Assembly: GCA_028691155.1 (NCBI GenBank) | Contig: JAQUZV010000009.1 | Coordinates: forward strand, 1-17,521 | Direction of reading: 5' to 3' | Length of the DNA: 17,521 nucleotides | Source of the DNA: Victivallales bacterium | Lineage (GTDB): Bacteria; Verrucomicrobiota; Lentisphaeria; Victivallales; SZUA-371 | Shown here: in pieces, positions 7,480-15,898 of the stretch | How positions within the stretch are numbered: the first letter of the stretch is position 1 | How the letters are laid out: the number at the start of each line of letters is the position of its first letter | The notes under the pieces: generated by a model | The model's database searches: none | What the model was told of the DNA's origin: nothing | The model's input: the letters and a program-made list of their open reading frames with translations, nothing else | Translations under genes and position numbers: made by a program

Positions 7480-9072
7480 ATGCAACTGGACGTACAGTGG
7501 TTTTTGGCAACCCTCGTCGACGAGGGATTGATGACGAAAGAGGCCTGCGAGTCGGTTCTGGAAAAGGTTGGAGCCAACGCCGATCTGGAAGTTGTCGCCC
7601 AGAGCGCCCTGGATACCGCCTCCTCCGCCCTGGCGCCGGAAGAGGCGGATAACGCCCTGGCCGATTTCGAACGGATCATCGAATACGCCCAGATACAAAC
7701 GGAAACCGGAGAACTGCCCCCCGCGCATCTGGTGCCGGAGCCGCCCCGACCCAAGTTGAAGGTTCCGGTCAGCCGTCCTCCGACATCGTCGCCGACCGGC
7801 ACGCCGAACCGCAACACCGCCGCCTCGCGATTGACGGCCTCCATTCCCAATCCCGAACATAAAATCAAGGCGGTAATTCTGGATCCGATTGCCAAGGAGG
7901 TGGCTCCCGGTTGGACCGACATGCCGGATTTCAACCGTATCGGTCAGATGGATGACGCCCGATTGAAAGAATTCGCCCTGGAAGTATTACGCGAATCCCG
8001 CCGTCGCGGCGCCAGCGATCTTCACCTTTCCGCGCTGGCCAATCCCTTTGTACGTCACTGCAGTGAGAATAAATGCATCAGTTCCCATATTTTGTCGCCG
8101 GAAGAAGCCATACGGCTCAATACCGTATTGCTGAATGAAGAACAGAAGGACCTGTTTCGGGACAACAAGAGCTTGAACTATGCGTTGGCCATCGATGTCA
8201 CCAACCGTTTCCGCGTCTGTCTGATGTGCCACAAGGACGGCGCCGCCGGTTCCTACCGGATGGTGCCGGAAGAAATCATGACCCTGGAAGAACTCGGATT
8301 TCCCAAGAACAACTGCGTCACCATCGAACGCTTCCTCGATTATCATAACGGCCTGGTGCTGGTAACCGGTCCGATCGGCAGCGGGAAAACCACCACCCTG
8401 GCTTCGATGGTCAATGTACTCAACACCAAACGCCACGACCACATCATTACCGTGGAGGATCCGATCGAAATCGTCCAGTATTCCCGCAACTGCAACGTAA
8501 CCCAGCGCGAAGTACACCGCCATACCTCTTCCTATAAAACCGCACTGAAAGGAGCACTGCGCGAAGACCCGGACATCATTGTCATCGGCGAACTGCACGA
8601 CCTGGAAACCATTGAAATGGCCATTACCGCGTCGGAAACCGGCCATCTGGTCATCGGCACGCTGCATACCTGCGACGCCGCCAATACGCTGAACCGACTG
8701 CTGGATGTATTCCCGCCGTCGCAACAGCCTCAGATCCGGACCATGACCGCGGGCAGTCTGCGCGGCATCATCTGCCAGCGCCTGTTGCCCACCGTCGACG
8801 GCAGCATGACCGTGGCGGCGGAAATCATGGTCAACAACACCGCCGTCGGCAATATTATCTCCGACGGCCGTACCCACCAGTTGCGCGCCGTACTCCAGAC
8901 CGGACAAAATGCCGGGATGATTACCATGGACGAATCGGTACTGAATCTTTACCGGCATGGACGCATCTCCCGCGACGTGGCTTCCTACAACATCCGCGGC
9001 CGCGACATCAGGGATGAGTTCACCCGCCTCGTCGCCACCGAGGAAGCAAGAAAACTGGTCAAACATAAATAA
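7480..9072 (+). CDS. PilT/GspE-type secretion ATPase with N-terminal extension
   Basis: Hexameric motor ATPase of the type IV pilus/type II secretion superfamily. Of two in-frame ATGs, 7480 is preferred: GAGG (7466-7469) is 10 bases before it but touches the earlier ATG at 7471. From 7480 the protein has 530 aa. Residues 1-170 are an extra region: a helical, acidic part, then a Pro/Ser/Thr-rich linker (about 80-107). The PilT-like core starts at the SDLHL motif (179-183), followed by Walker A GPIGSGKT (297-304), Asp box EDPIE (326-330), Walker B DIIVIGE (365-371) and His box HLVIGTLHT (389-397). Oddities: the GEMRD motif reads GELHD, with His in place of Arg at 373, and no AIRE-like motif is seen (NIISDGRTH instead). 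The second PilT-like gene follows after 24 bases. It may be an accessory retraction ATPase; an assembly role is less likely. Confidence 0.9.
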   Translation: MQLDVQWFLATLVDEGLMTKEACESVLEKVGANADLEVVAQSALDTASSALAPEEADNALADFERIIEYAQIQTETGELPPAHLVPEPPRPKLKVPVSRPPTSSPTGTPNRNTAASRLTASIPNPEHKIKAVILDPIAKEVAPGWTDMPDFNRIGQMDDARLKEFALEVLRESRRRGASDLHLSALANPFVRHCSENKCISSHILSPEEAIRLNTVLLNEEQKDLFRDNKSLNYALAIDVTNRFRVCLMCHKDGAAGSYRMVPEEIMTLEELGFPKNNCVTIERFLDYHNGLVLVTGPIGSGKTTTLASMVNVLNTKRHDHIITVEDPIEIVQYSRNCNVTQREVHRHTSSYKTALKGALREDPDIIVIGELHDLETIEMAITASETGHLVIGTLHTCDAANTLNRLLDVFPPSQQPQIRTMTAGSLRGIICQRLLPTVDGSMTVAAEIMVNNTAVGNIISDGRTHQLRAVLQTGQNAGMITMDESVLNLYRHGRISRDVASYNIRGRDIRDEFTRLVATEEARKLVKHK

Positions 9073-9096
9073 TTTTAAGATAGGAAATTCTGCGTC

Positions 9097-10152
9097 ATGC
9101 CCCTACTTGACAATTATCTGATGGAAATGTTGTCCCGCGGCGGATCCGACCTGCACCTGATTACCGATCTGCCGCCGAAAATCCGCGTTCACGGCCAACT
9201 GGAACCGCTCAACAACGAGCCGATCGACCGGGATATGATGGAAACACTGCTGCGGGAAGTATGCCCCGAAGAACGCTGGAAACGCTATCTCGAATGCCAT
9301 GATCTCGACTTTGCCCATGAAATCACCGGCATCGCGCGATTCCGTTGCAATTATCTCTATAACTTCTTCGGCAAGGCGGCGGTATTCCGCCAGATTCCGT
9401 CACGTATTCTGACCATCGAAGACCTCAAACTACCGCTGGTTCTGAAGAAAATCTGCACCATTCCCAGCGGTCTGGTCTGCGTTACCGGCCCCACCGGCTC
9501 CGGGAAATCCACCACCCTGGCCGCCATGGTCGATTTCATCAACAGCAATTCCGCCAAACATATCATCACCATCGAAGATCCCATCGAATTCGTCCATCAG
9601 AACAAAAAATCAACCATTATCCACCGGGAAGTCGGCGTTCACTGCGATACGTTCGCCCACGGGTTGCGCAGCGCCATGCGCTCCGACCCGGATATTGTTC
9701 TGATCGGGGAAATGCGCGATCTGGAAACCATTCGTCTGGCCCTGACCTGCGCCACCATGGGGATGTTGGTATTTGCCACGCTGCATACCAATAACGCCCC
9801 CAAAACCATCGACCGTATCATCGACGCTTTTCCCGCCAACGAACAATCGCAGATCAAAACCATGTTGGCCGAATCGCTTCAGGCCGTGGTCTCCCAGTTG
9901 CTCTGCCGGACCGCCGACGACAAGGGCCGCGTGGCCTGCCATGAAATTCTGCTCTGGACCGATGGGCTGCCCAATACCATCCGCGAGGGCCAGGTCGCCA
10001 CCATCCGGACCATTATCGAAGGCAACAAAGGTATGGGTATGTGCTCCATGGACAGCAATCTTCAGGAACTCGTCAATACCGGCCGCATTACTGGGGAAGA
10101 GGCCTATATGAAAGCCAGCGACAAGAAGTTCTTCCAACACTATATCGAATAG
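9097..10152 (+). CDS. pilT: Type IV pilus retraction ATPase PilT
   Basis: Cytoplasmic motor that depolymerises type IV pili, or powers a related pseudopilus. Its 351 aa match standard PilT length. It has SDLHL (17-21), Walker A GPTGSGKS (131-138), Asp box EDPIE (160-164), Walker B DIVLIGE (199-205) followed by the usual MRDLET, His-box region MLVFATLHT (223-231), an AIRE-like motif NTIREGQ (293-299) and GMCSMDSNL near the end. The usual ETGH before the His box reads ATMGM, so the first of the two His-box histidines is replaced by Met. AGGAA (9082-9086) is 10 bases before the ATG, the same spacing as in the preceding gene, and both are probably on one transcript. No pilin or PilB/PilC gene is in the window. 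A PilU-like role is an alternative. Confidence 0.92.
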   Translation: MPLLDNYLMEMLSRGGSDLHLITDLPPKIRVHGQLEPLNNEPIDRDMMETLLREVCPEERWKRYLECHDLDFAHEITGIARFRCNYLYNFFGKAAVFRQIPSRILTIEDLKLPLVLKKICTIPSGLVCVTGPTGSGKSTTLAAMVDFINSNSAKHIITIEDPIEFVHQNKKSTIIHREVGVHCDTFAHGLRSAMRSDPDIVLIGEMRDLETIRLALTCATMGMLVFATLHTNNAPKTIDRIIDAFPANEQSQIKTMLAESLQAVVSQLLCRTADDKGRVACHEILLWTDGLPNTIREGQVATIRTIIEGNKGMGMCSMDSNLQELVNTGRITGEEAYMKASDKKFFQHYIE

Positions 10153-10231
10153 TTGCGATTCCGCCGCGGGCCGCGGCACCGGTCGGACGGCGACCGCAGG
10201 ATTCCGTTCGACGGTGCAATAATCAATGCCG

Positions 10232-10269
10232 TAAAAAATCGAAAACTCCGACGGCCGAAGCCGTCGGAG
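10232..10269 (-). terminator. Intrinsic terminator of the citrate synthase gene
   Basis: On the minus strand a perfect 10-bp stem (CTCCGACGGC with GCCGTCGGAG) closes a TTCG tetraloop and is followed by TTTTCGATTTTTT. It lies about 95 bases after the citrate synthase stop. On the plus strand the hairpin has no T run after it, so it probably does not stop pilT transcription efficiently. Confidence 0.88.
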
Positions 10270-10364
10270 CCGATATGGTCTTATCTCCCGTCCACCAACG
10301 TGACGCGACCTTCATCCGCCGGAGCCGGAAACAACCGGCGCCGACCGGAAATTGTCGCCGGAAA

Positions 10365-11648
10365 TCAGGAAGGTCTTTCGTAATGGCGCAATGTCCGCCC
10401 GATATAAACCTGACGCGGACGGCAGATTTTGGTTTCTTTGGACAGCATTTCCTGCCAGTGGGCAATCCAGCCGGGCAGCCGTCCCAAAGCGAACATCACG
10501 GTGAACATGTTTTCCGGGATGCCGATGGCCCGGTAAATAATTCCGCTGTAGAAATCGACATTGGGGTAGAGGTTGCGCGCAATAAAATATTCGTCATGCA
10601 ACGCCACTTCTTCCAGTTCCATGGCCAGATCCAGCAACGGATCGTCAACCTTCAGCTTGTTCAAAATGTCATGACAAGTCTTCTTGATGATGGCCGCCCG
10701 CGGGTCGTAAGTCTTGTACACCCGATGCCCGAAGCCCATCAGCCGGAATGACGAATTTTTATCCTTGGCCCGTTCGACGAATTTCTTCACATTGCGGTCG
10801 CTGCGCATGATCTTACGCAGCATTTCAATCACTTCCTGATTGGCGCCGCCATGCAACGGACCGGAAAGCGCACTGACTCCCGCCGAAATCGTCGCATAAA
10901 GATTGACCTGGGCACTGCCGACCGCCCGAACCGTCGTCGTCGAACAATTCTGCTCATGATCGGCATGCAGGATTAACAGCAGATTCAACGCCTTGACCAC
11001 GTCGGGATTAACCTCGTACGGACGCACCGGCGAATCGAACATCATATTCAGAAAATTGGCGCAGTACGACAAATCGTGACGCGGATAGACAATCGGTTCC
11101 CCGATGCTCTTCTTATAGGCAAAAGCCGCCAGGGTCCGCACCTGGGAAATCAACCGCGCCGCCGACAGATTGATGTCTTCTTTCAAGGACATCAAATCCA
11201 CATTGGGATAAAACGTGGACAACGCATTGATCATCGTGGACAAAATATGCATCGGGTGGGCACCGCGCGGAAAACCGTCGAAGAAATGGCGCATATCCTC
11301 ATGCAGCATGGAGTTGAGGTTCAGCAGTTGGGAAAACGCCTGCAGCCGCTGTTTGTTCGGCAACTTGCTGTGCAGCAGCAGATATGCGGTTTCCACAAAA
11401 GTCGCATGTTCCGCCAGTTCTTCCACCGGAATCCCGCGATAGCGCAAAATACCTTTTTCTCCGTCAATGAAAGTAATGGCGCTGTAACATGCCCCGGTAT
11501 TGAAGAAGCCGGGATCGACCGTAATATATCCGGTATTTTTTCGCAATCCGGAAATATCCAGCGCCTTTTCCCCTTCAGAACCTTCAATGACCGGCAGCTG
11601 ATAAGACTTCCCGTCAATTATCAAGTCCGCATATTTGTTTTCCGACAT
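10365..11648 (-). CDS. gltA: Citrate synthase, type II (hexameric)
   Basis: Condenses acetyl-CoA with oxaloacetate to citrate, the entry step of the TCA cycle. The 427 aa equal the E. coli GltA length. The three catalytic residues are visible by family alignment: His266 in GPLHGGANQ, His308 in MGFGHRVYKTYDPRA, and Asp365 in YPNVDFYSG. The HADHEQN signature is at 228-234. The N-terminal beta domain (about 1-50) found in Gram-negative type II enzymes is present, which fits the NADH-regulated hexameric class, though regulation is inferred. The start MSENKYADL has GAGG about 12 bases before it. The gene is alone in its unit: its own terminator lies downstream and a 396-base gap with a promoter candidate upstream. 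A 2-methylcitrate synthase role is less likely given length and sequence. Confidence 0.97.
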   Translation of the reverse strand: MSENKYADLIIDGKSYQLPVIEGSEGEKALDISGLRKNTGYITVDPGFFNTGACYSAITFIDGEKGILRYRGIPVEELAEHATFVETAYLLLHSKLPNKQRLQAFSQLLNLNSMLHEDMRHFFDGFPRGAHPMHILSTMINALSTFYPNVDLMSLKEDINLSAARLISQVRTLAAFAYKKSIGEPIVYPRHDLSYCANFLNMMFDSPVRPYEVNPDVVKALNLLLILHADHEQNCSTTTVRAVGSAQVNLYATISAGVSALSGPLHGGANQEVIEMLRKIMRSDRNVKKFVERAKDKNSSFRLMGFGHRVYKTYDPRAAIIKKTCHDILNKLKVDDPLLDLAMELEEVALHDEYFIARNLYPNVDFYSGIIYRAIGIPENMFTVMFALGRLPGWIAHWQEMLSKETKICRPRQVYIGRTLRHYERPS

Positions 11649-12044
11649 AAATTAAGAAAACCTCACAATTAATATTTTCCCGATTACATACTCAATCCTA
11701 AATAATGTTTTTTGTCCAAAAAATTACCCGGACTCTTACTCGAACTCTTAAGATAATTTTCCAAATCCCTTTTTGCAAATATTTTTCCCGCTTCTTTATA
11801 ATTTTTTGCCGCTTAGTACAAGCAAGGAGCATCATTTGACCATATTTCCGGCTCAATCCCACCCCGCCGCAACGGCAGACAACGCCACCGGCGCGACAGA
11901 CCGTGCCCGGTACAATTTATCCCGGATCATCCCATCGGATCAACGCCGGCAGCCGAATACCGCCGCGCTCCGCCGCGTCCCCCGCCAAGAGTCCAGTCGA
12001 GTACAGGTCGGAGCGAAGAAAATCGCGGCGGCGGCTTCATGGTC
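11649..12044 (-). other. Intergenic region upstream of gltA
   Basis: This 396-base gap lies between two minus-strand genes. The gltA-proximal half (11649-11860) is strikingly AT-rich and holds the gltA promoter candidate; the distal half is GC-rich, with repeated CCGCCGCG-like patches near 11960-11980. No terminator for the upstream gene and no gene-like frame with a ribosome site could be supported. Confidence 0.5.
11750..11778 (-). promoter_or_regulatory. Candidate gltA promoter
   Basis: On the minus strand TTGCAA (11773-11778) and TATCTT (11750-11755) are separated by exactly 17 bp in an AT-rich tract. Each box matches 4 of 6 consensus bases. A start near 11743 would give a leader of about 95 bases before the gltA ATG. 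Confidence 0.35.
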
Positions 12045-13649
12045 TCAGGTGGAAAGCACCAGGTTGGCCTGCCAGAGTTTTTCCCGCAGTTCCTCGTATT
12101 CGCGAAACGAGATAATACGCTTGATATTGCCCGGTTTCAGGGCAAAGCTTTCGCCGTCGACTTCCGCCACAATCTCGCCGGATGCGCCGCACTCCAGACA
12201 AATGCCGACCAATTCGGTACCGGCATCGGTGACGGCAAAGAAATACCAGCCGGGCCGAATGTCATCCGCCGTCATGGTCATGCCGCAGCGTACACACCGG
12301 GAATTCTCCAGAAAGTCATTGACATGAGCCCCGCAAACCATGCAGGAGCAGGTATTGTCATCCTCGGTAATATGGATGTGCCGCGCACAGAATCCCTCCT
12401 GAAAAACATGCATCATCAGTTCCAACGATTTCGGATCGGGAGCAGCATGAATAACATGCGCCAGACAGTCATAATCGAGCAGCCGCAGGAGCAACTCCCG
12501 GTTTTCCGCGTCGAGCCGGGACAGCAGCTCGAAAAACGGCCCGCAATCGCCCTGCCGGATCCGGACCGCCGCCCGGATGAACAATCCGTCGCTGCGCTCC
12601 AGCACCAGCGCCAGATCTTCGGGGTCGGTCAGACGGTTCAGTGCCATAAAACGCAGCTCGATATCGGGATCGTCGATGACGACGTTGATAATGGCGGCGG
12701 AAGTACGCAGGTGGGTCAGACCGACTTTCCGCAGTTCGGGATCGGGATCGGTCATGATATTGCCGATAATAAGTTCCTCATTGGTACTCATCCGGCCGAC
12801 GGCAATGTAACGGATGTCGGGATCGCTCGATTCCTTGACCACCTGAAGTAAAAATTCATCTCCGACCAGTCGTTTGACCGCATCCTTGCGAACGGTTTTG
12901 GAGCTGTCGTCGACCGCCACCCGGGCCATGACCTGCGGATCGCGAATTTTCCGGAGCGCCGCCAGACGCACAATTTCTTCCGGATCTTCCAGTCCGCGGG
13001 CCAACTGATCCGGATCGCGCAGACGCTGATACGCCGCCGCCCGAACGGCAGGAGAAGAATCTCCGGCGGCAATCTCCGCCAGAACCGTCATGTCGGTAAG
13101 TTTTTCCACCGCTTTGAGACGAACCGGTTCATCCGCTTCATTGCGGGCCAGCCCCATCAGAAATTTCTGGTCGTGCAACCGGGACACGGCATCCGCCCGG
13201 ACCTGCGGATCCGGCGACTGGTGAATAACCTGTTCCAGCAGTTTCTGATTGACAATCCGGGAAGACGCCTCCAGCGCCACCTCCCGATCCTGGGCGGCAA
13301 CCGCAATGCCGGCCAAGGCATCCTGACCCGGAAAAAACTCCGCCACCGCCCGGAAAGTAGCGAGATCGAGACTTTCCACCGCCAGTTGCAGCATGGCGTC
13401 AGGTTTGTCTTCCAGCCGCGACATCGCCGCCTTGCGCACGGCGCTGTCCTCCCGGCGGTTGCGGACAATCTGCCGCACCAAGTCCAGATCGGTCAGCTTG
13501 CCCGCCGCCGTCGCCCGGACCCGGGGCGCAGGATCGTGCAGTGCCAGTTCCCGGAGAATTGCTTCTTTGGTCAGCTTCTTTACCGCTTCGGCACGGATTT
13601 TTTCGTCATGATGTCTCCAGCGTGGCTTGAACAAATCAGCAATACCCAT
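12045..13649 (-). CDS. HEAT-like repeat protein with C-terminal cysteine (zinc-ribbon-like) module
   Basis: 534-aa protein without signal peptide or membrane helix, so probably cytoplasmic. Residues about 17-380 consist of about 14 tandem units of 25-27 residues with the pattern VRxxAxxRLxDxxxLxxxAxxDxDP, for example units beginning near 150, 176, 202, 227 and 253. This fits short HEAT/PBS-lyase-type or leucine-rich-variant alpha-solenoids, usually protein-binding scaffolds. The C-terminal part has three CxxC knuckles (C436/C439, C452/C455, C484/C487) plus C434, suggesting a zinc ribbon or a small metal site. GAGGG with 7-base spacing precedes the ATG, and an extended -10 promoter lies just upstream. 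I do not recognise a named family for this architecture. The partner is unknown; the neighbours (gltA, portal-like gene) do not suggest one. Confidence 0.82.
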   Translation of the reverse strand: MGIADLFKPRWRHHDEKIRAEAVKKLTKEAILRELALHDPAPRVRATAAGKLTDLDLVRQIVRNRREDSAVRKAAMSRLEDKPDAMLQLAVESLDLATFRAVAEFFPGQDALAGIAVAAQDREVALEASSRIVNQKLLEQVIHQSPDPQVRADAVSRLHDQKFLMGLARNEADEPVRLKAVEKLTDMTVLAEIAAGDSSPAVRAAAYQRLRDPDQLARGLEDPEEIVRLAALRKIRDPQVMARVAVDDSSKTVRKDAVKRLVGDEFLLQVVKESSDPDIRYIAVGRMSTNEELIIGNIMTDPDPELRKVGLTHLRTSAAIINVVIDDPDIELRFMALNRLTDPEDLALVLERSDGLFIRAAVRIRQGDCGPFFELLSRLDAENRELLLRLLDYDCLAHVIHAAPDPKSLELMMHVFQEGFCARHIHITEDDNTCSCMVCGAHVNDFLENSRCVRCGMTMTADDIRPGWYFFAVTDAGTELVGICLECGASGEIVAEVDGESFALKPGNIKRIISFREYEELREKLWQANLVLST

Positions 13650-13694
13650 AATCGATCCCTCTTCGCGTTGGCCTGCAATGGCATTATTCCCATG

Positions 13695-13703
13695 ATTATA
13701 TCA
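13695..13703 (-). promoter_or_regulatory. Extended -10 promoter of the HEAT-like gene
   Basis: On the minus strand TGATATAAT combines a perfect TATAAT (13695-13700) with the upstream TGn extension (13701-13703), which can replace a good -35 box; none is seen at normal distance. The start would be near 13688, giving a leader of about 39 bases. Confidence 0.6.
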
Positions 13704-13918
13704 ATCGCCCGAATCAACAACTGCACGCAATAACGTTTCGAAATTCATCCGTACCTTTTTAACAATAATACACCCTGACGCCGCAAAATAAAAGTCGTTT
13801 TCCCCACGCAGGCAACAATTTCTATTAATAACGCCGGGGCTCTTTTCCCCGGGCCCGGTTGACGAAAGTGTTTAAACGGCAGAAGCCGTCAATGCGATTT
13901 TATCAAGGAGATTGATTC

Positions 13919-15316
13919 ATGTCCGATTTTTCCGCCGTTTTCACCCGCCGCCATCCGCTGGTCCATCAATATCAGTCCGTATGGAACCGTTGTCGCGACG
14001 CCTATTCCGGCGGCCGCGAATACCTGGAACACGCCCTGATCAAACACGTTTCCGAAGTCAGCCTGGAGTTCGAGGAACGCAAACAGCGCGCCTATTATTT
14101 CAATTACCCCCGGAAAGTAGCCCGGATTATTGCCCAGTTCCTGCTGGCGGAAACCCCGCAGCGCACTCATGCCGATCCCGCCTTGATCGAAGATTTCTCC
14201 CGTTCCGGGCTGCGCACCGGTGAAGTAATGCGCCAGGTGGCCACCTATATCAACTGCTTCGGTATGGCCTGGCTGCTGGTCGACATGCCGCGGTTCAGCG
14301 GCGAACTCGATTTGTCCCGCAAACAACGCGAAGGCATCCGCCCCTATGCCCGCGCCCTCAATCCCTGGGAAGTGGCCGACTGGGCTTATGCTCCCGACGG
14401 CAGACTGGCCTGGGCGCTCGTCGACGAATGGTCGATCGACCGCAGCGATCCGTTCACCACCCCGGAACCGAGGCGGCGCCGCCGGTTGTGGACCCGGGAC
14501 AACTGGCAACTGTTCCGACAGGAAGCCGACGGCCGGGTGACGCTGGAAGAAACGGCAACTCATCGCCTGGGCGAAGTACCGCTGATCCGCTGTGAAGAGG
14601 CCGACGGTTTCGGCATGCACGCCAACCATTGGTTCGAAGACGTGGTACGTATTTCCGATGCCATTCTCAATGCCGAAAGCGAAGCACAGATGAACATCAT
14701 CAAACAGATGTTCGGCCTGCTGGTCGTCTCGGAAAGTTTCCGCGCCGCCGACTTTTCCTCCCGGGACACGGCGGAAGGGGAGAAGTTCAGCCACGTGTTG
14801 GCGCGTTCCGCCGCCCTGTGGGAAAGCCCGGAAGAAAAAGGCATCACCCGCTATATCTCCCCCGGCGGCACCAGCACCGAAGCCATCCGCAATGAAATAA
14901 CCAATCTGAAGCGGGAACTGTTCGACGTGGTGGGACTGGGAGTCCAGCACGATTCCGATGTCGCCCAGACCGCCGAAGCCAAGGCCTGGGATCATTACAA
15001 CGTCAGTCAGTTCCTGCTCTCCCGCGTCGACATGCTCGAACAGGCCGAAGCCAAAGCCTGGGAACTGATGCACCGCTGGGATCCGAGCGTGCCGGTTCCG
15101 TTCGTTTCCTATAACCGGGAATTTTCCATTGTCGATCTCAAGGATTCCATCGCCGCGCTGCTCAATCTCAATGCCTTCGCCCCTACCGGAGAATTCCGGC
15201 GTGAAGTGTCCCGGGCCGCGTTGAAACTGCTGGCCCGGATCAAGAAAATCGCCCCGGAAGTCCAGGCCCGGATCGAAGCGGAAATCGCCGCCGGAACGCC
15301 CTCCGACGCGGCCTGA
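13919..15316 (+). CDS. Phage portal-like protein (DUF4055/SPP1-portal-like)
   Basis: 465-aa protein resembling tailed-phage portal proteins, which form the dodecameric DNA channel at a capsid vertex. The N-terminus HPLVHQYQSVWNRCRDAYSG (12-31) and the following YYFNYPRKVARIIAQFLL resemble the opening of DUF4055-type portals. RPYARALNPWEVADWAY (141-157) looks like the portal stem/clip-proximal beta region, and a late helical segment (SDVAQTAEAKAWDHYNVSQF) resembles the portal stem-crown helices. AGGAG lies 8 bases before the ATG. A second gene follows after 12 bases. No terminase, protease, capsid, tail, integrase or attachment site is seen on either side, so this is an orphan cassette. Codon use and GC look like those of the neighbours, which argues against very recent phage entry. 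Assignment rests on remembered family patterns and needs profile confirmation. Confidence 0.62.
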   Translation: MSDFSAVFTRRHPLVHQYQSVWNRCRDAYSGGREYLEHALIKHVSEVSLEFEERKQRAYYFNYPRKVARIIAQFLLAETPQRTHADPALIEDFSRSGLRTGEVMRQVATYINCFGMAWLLVDMPRFSGELDLSRKQREGIRPYARALNPWEVADWAYAPDGRLAWALVDEWSIDRSDPFTTPEPRRRRRLWTRDNWQLFRQEADGRVTLEETATHRLGEVPLIRCEEADGFGMHANHWFEDVVRISDAILNAESEAQMNIIKQMFGLLVVSESFRAADFSSRDTAEGEKFSHVLARSAALWESPEEKGITRYISPGGTSTEAIRNEITNLKRELFDVVGLGVQHDSDVAQTAEAKAWDHYNVSQFLLSRVDMLEQAEAKAWELMHRWDPSVPVPFVSYNREFSIVDLKDSIAALLNLNAFAPTGEFRREVSRAALKLLARIKKIAPEVQARIEAEIAAGTPSDAA

Positions 15317-15328
15317 GGAGCACCGGCA

Positions 15329-15874
15329 ATGAAACATTTCTACCGCTGGCCCGAAGCCGTCCGCTATCTTTACCAACAACTGGAAGCCGCCCGACCCCGG
15401 TCCGGCTCCGGCATTGTGGCGGAAACCACTCCTTACGGAACCCGCCTGCACCTCAGTCAACAACCGGAGCCCACCGGAGAATCCGGATACGCCGGGCCGT
15501 TCCGGGTGCGACTCATTTACCGCGACAGTATCCCAACCCTGCTGGTGGACAACGGCGCCGACCCCGGAAATGACTACTGCGGCCGGGTGGTTTGCGGCGC
15601 GCAGCAGATCGATGTCCCCGTTTTTTCCATCCCGCTTGCCGATAACGGCAATGTGATCCTGACCATCAGTTGGAGCGGGGAGGCCGAAGCCCCGCAATAC
15701 GCGGCCGCCATCACCACCGCCATCACCACGCCGCAGGAATATCAGGACGGCGTCTGGACCAAGGTCGTGGTGCTCGGCCGTTATGAAATGACGGAATACG
15801 ACGATGAACCGGTGATCAGGGTTGTGCAGTACTGGACCAGCGGCAACCTCGAAGTCAATGACCGCTGGGTCTGA
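15329..15874 (+). CDS. Unrecognised 181-aa protein, partner of the portal-like gene
   Basis: No family recognised. The protein has no signal peptide or membrane helix. A short helical N-terminus (MKHFYRWPEAVRYLYQQLEA) is followed by sequence rich in beta-forming residues with many Gly, Pro and Thr: TPYGTRLHL, GPFRVRLIY, TLLVDNGADPGNDYCGRVV, NVILTISW, and a C-terminal VIRVVQYWTSGNLEVNDRWV. This style is common in small phage structural proteins, which together with its place 12 bases after a portal-like gene suggests a virion or virion-derived component; that is inference. GAGGAG (15315-15320) ends 8 bases before the ATG and overlaps the portal stop, so translation is probably coupled. A 41-base inverted repeat follows its stop. 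Confidence 0.7.
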   Translation: MKHFYRWPEAVRYLYQQLEAARPRSGSGIVAETTPYGTRLHLSQQPEPTGESGYAGPFRVRLIYRDSIPTLLVDNGADPGNDYCGRVVCGAQQIDVPVFSIPLADNGNVILTISWSGEAEAPQYAAAITTAITTPQEYQDGVWTKVVVLGRYEMTEYDDEPVIRVVQYWTSGNLEVNDRWV

Positions 15875-15898
15875 TCTCTTCCCTTCTCCCCACGCCGA

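Noticed and set aside
7987..9066. 359-aa antisense frame over the first PilT-like gene
   Set aside because: The opposite strand carries complete Walker and Asp/His box motifs; this frame shows only biased composition.
10175..10200. GC-rich hairpins just after pilT (CCGCGG repeats; CGGTCG with CGACCG)
   Set aside because: Short stems with no T run on the plus strand; not enough to call a pilT terminator.
11773..12327. 184-aa plus-strand frame between gltA and the HEAT-like gene
   Set aside because: Serine/arginine-rich composition, overlaps the 3' end of the HEAT-like gene and has no convincing ribosome site.
13834..13888. Small inverted repeats CCGGGG/CCCCGG and ACGGC-AGAA-GCCGT, and a TTGACG, upstream of the portal-like gene
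   Set aside because: Stems are only 5-6 bp and no -10 box lies at the right distance from TTGACG, so neither a promoter nor a terminator is supported.
13889..15697. 602-aa open frame antisense to the portal-like and partner genes
   Set aside because: No ribosome site or recognisable domain, and a Gly/Phe/Gln-biased composition; it spans two plus-strand genes that have good ribosome sites and coupled spacing.
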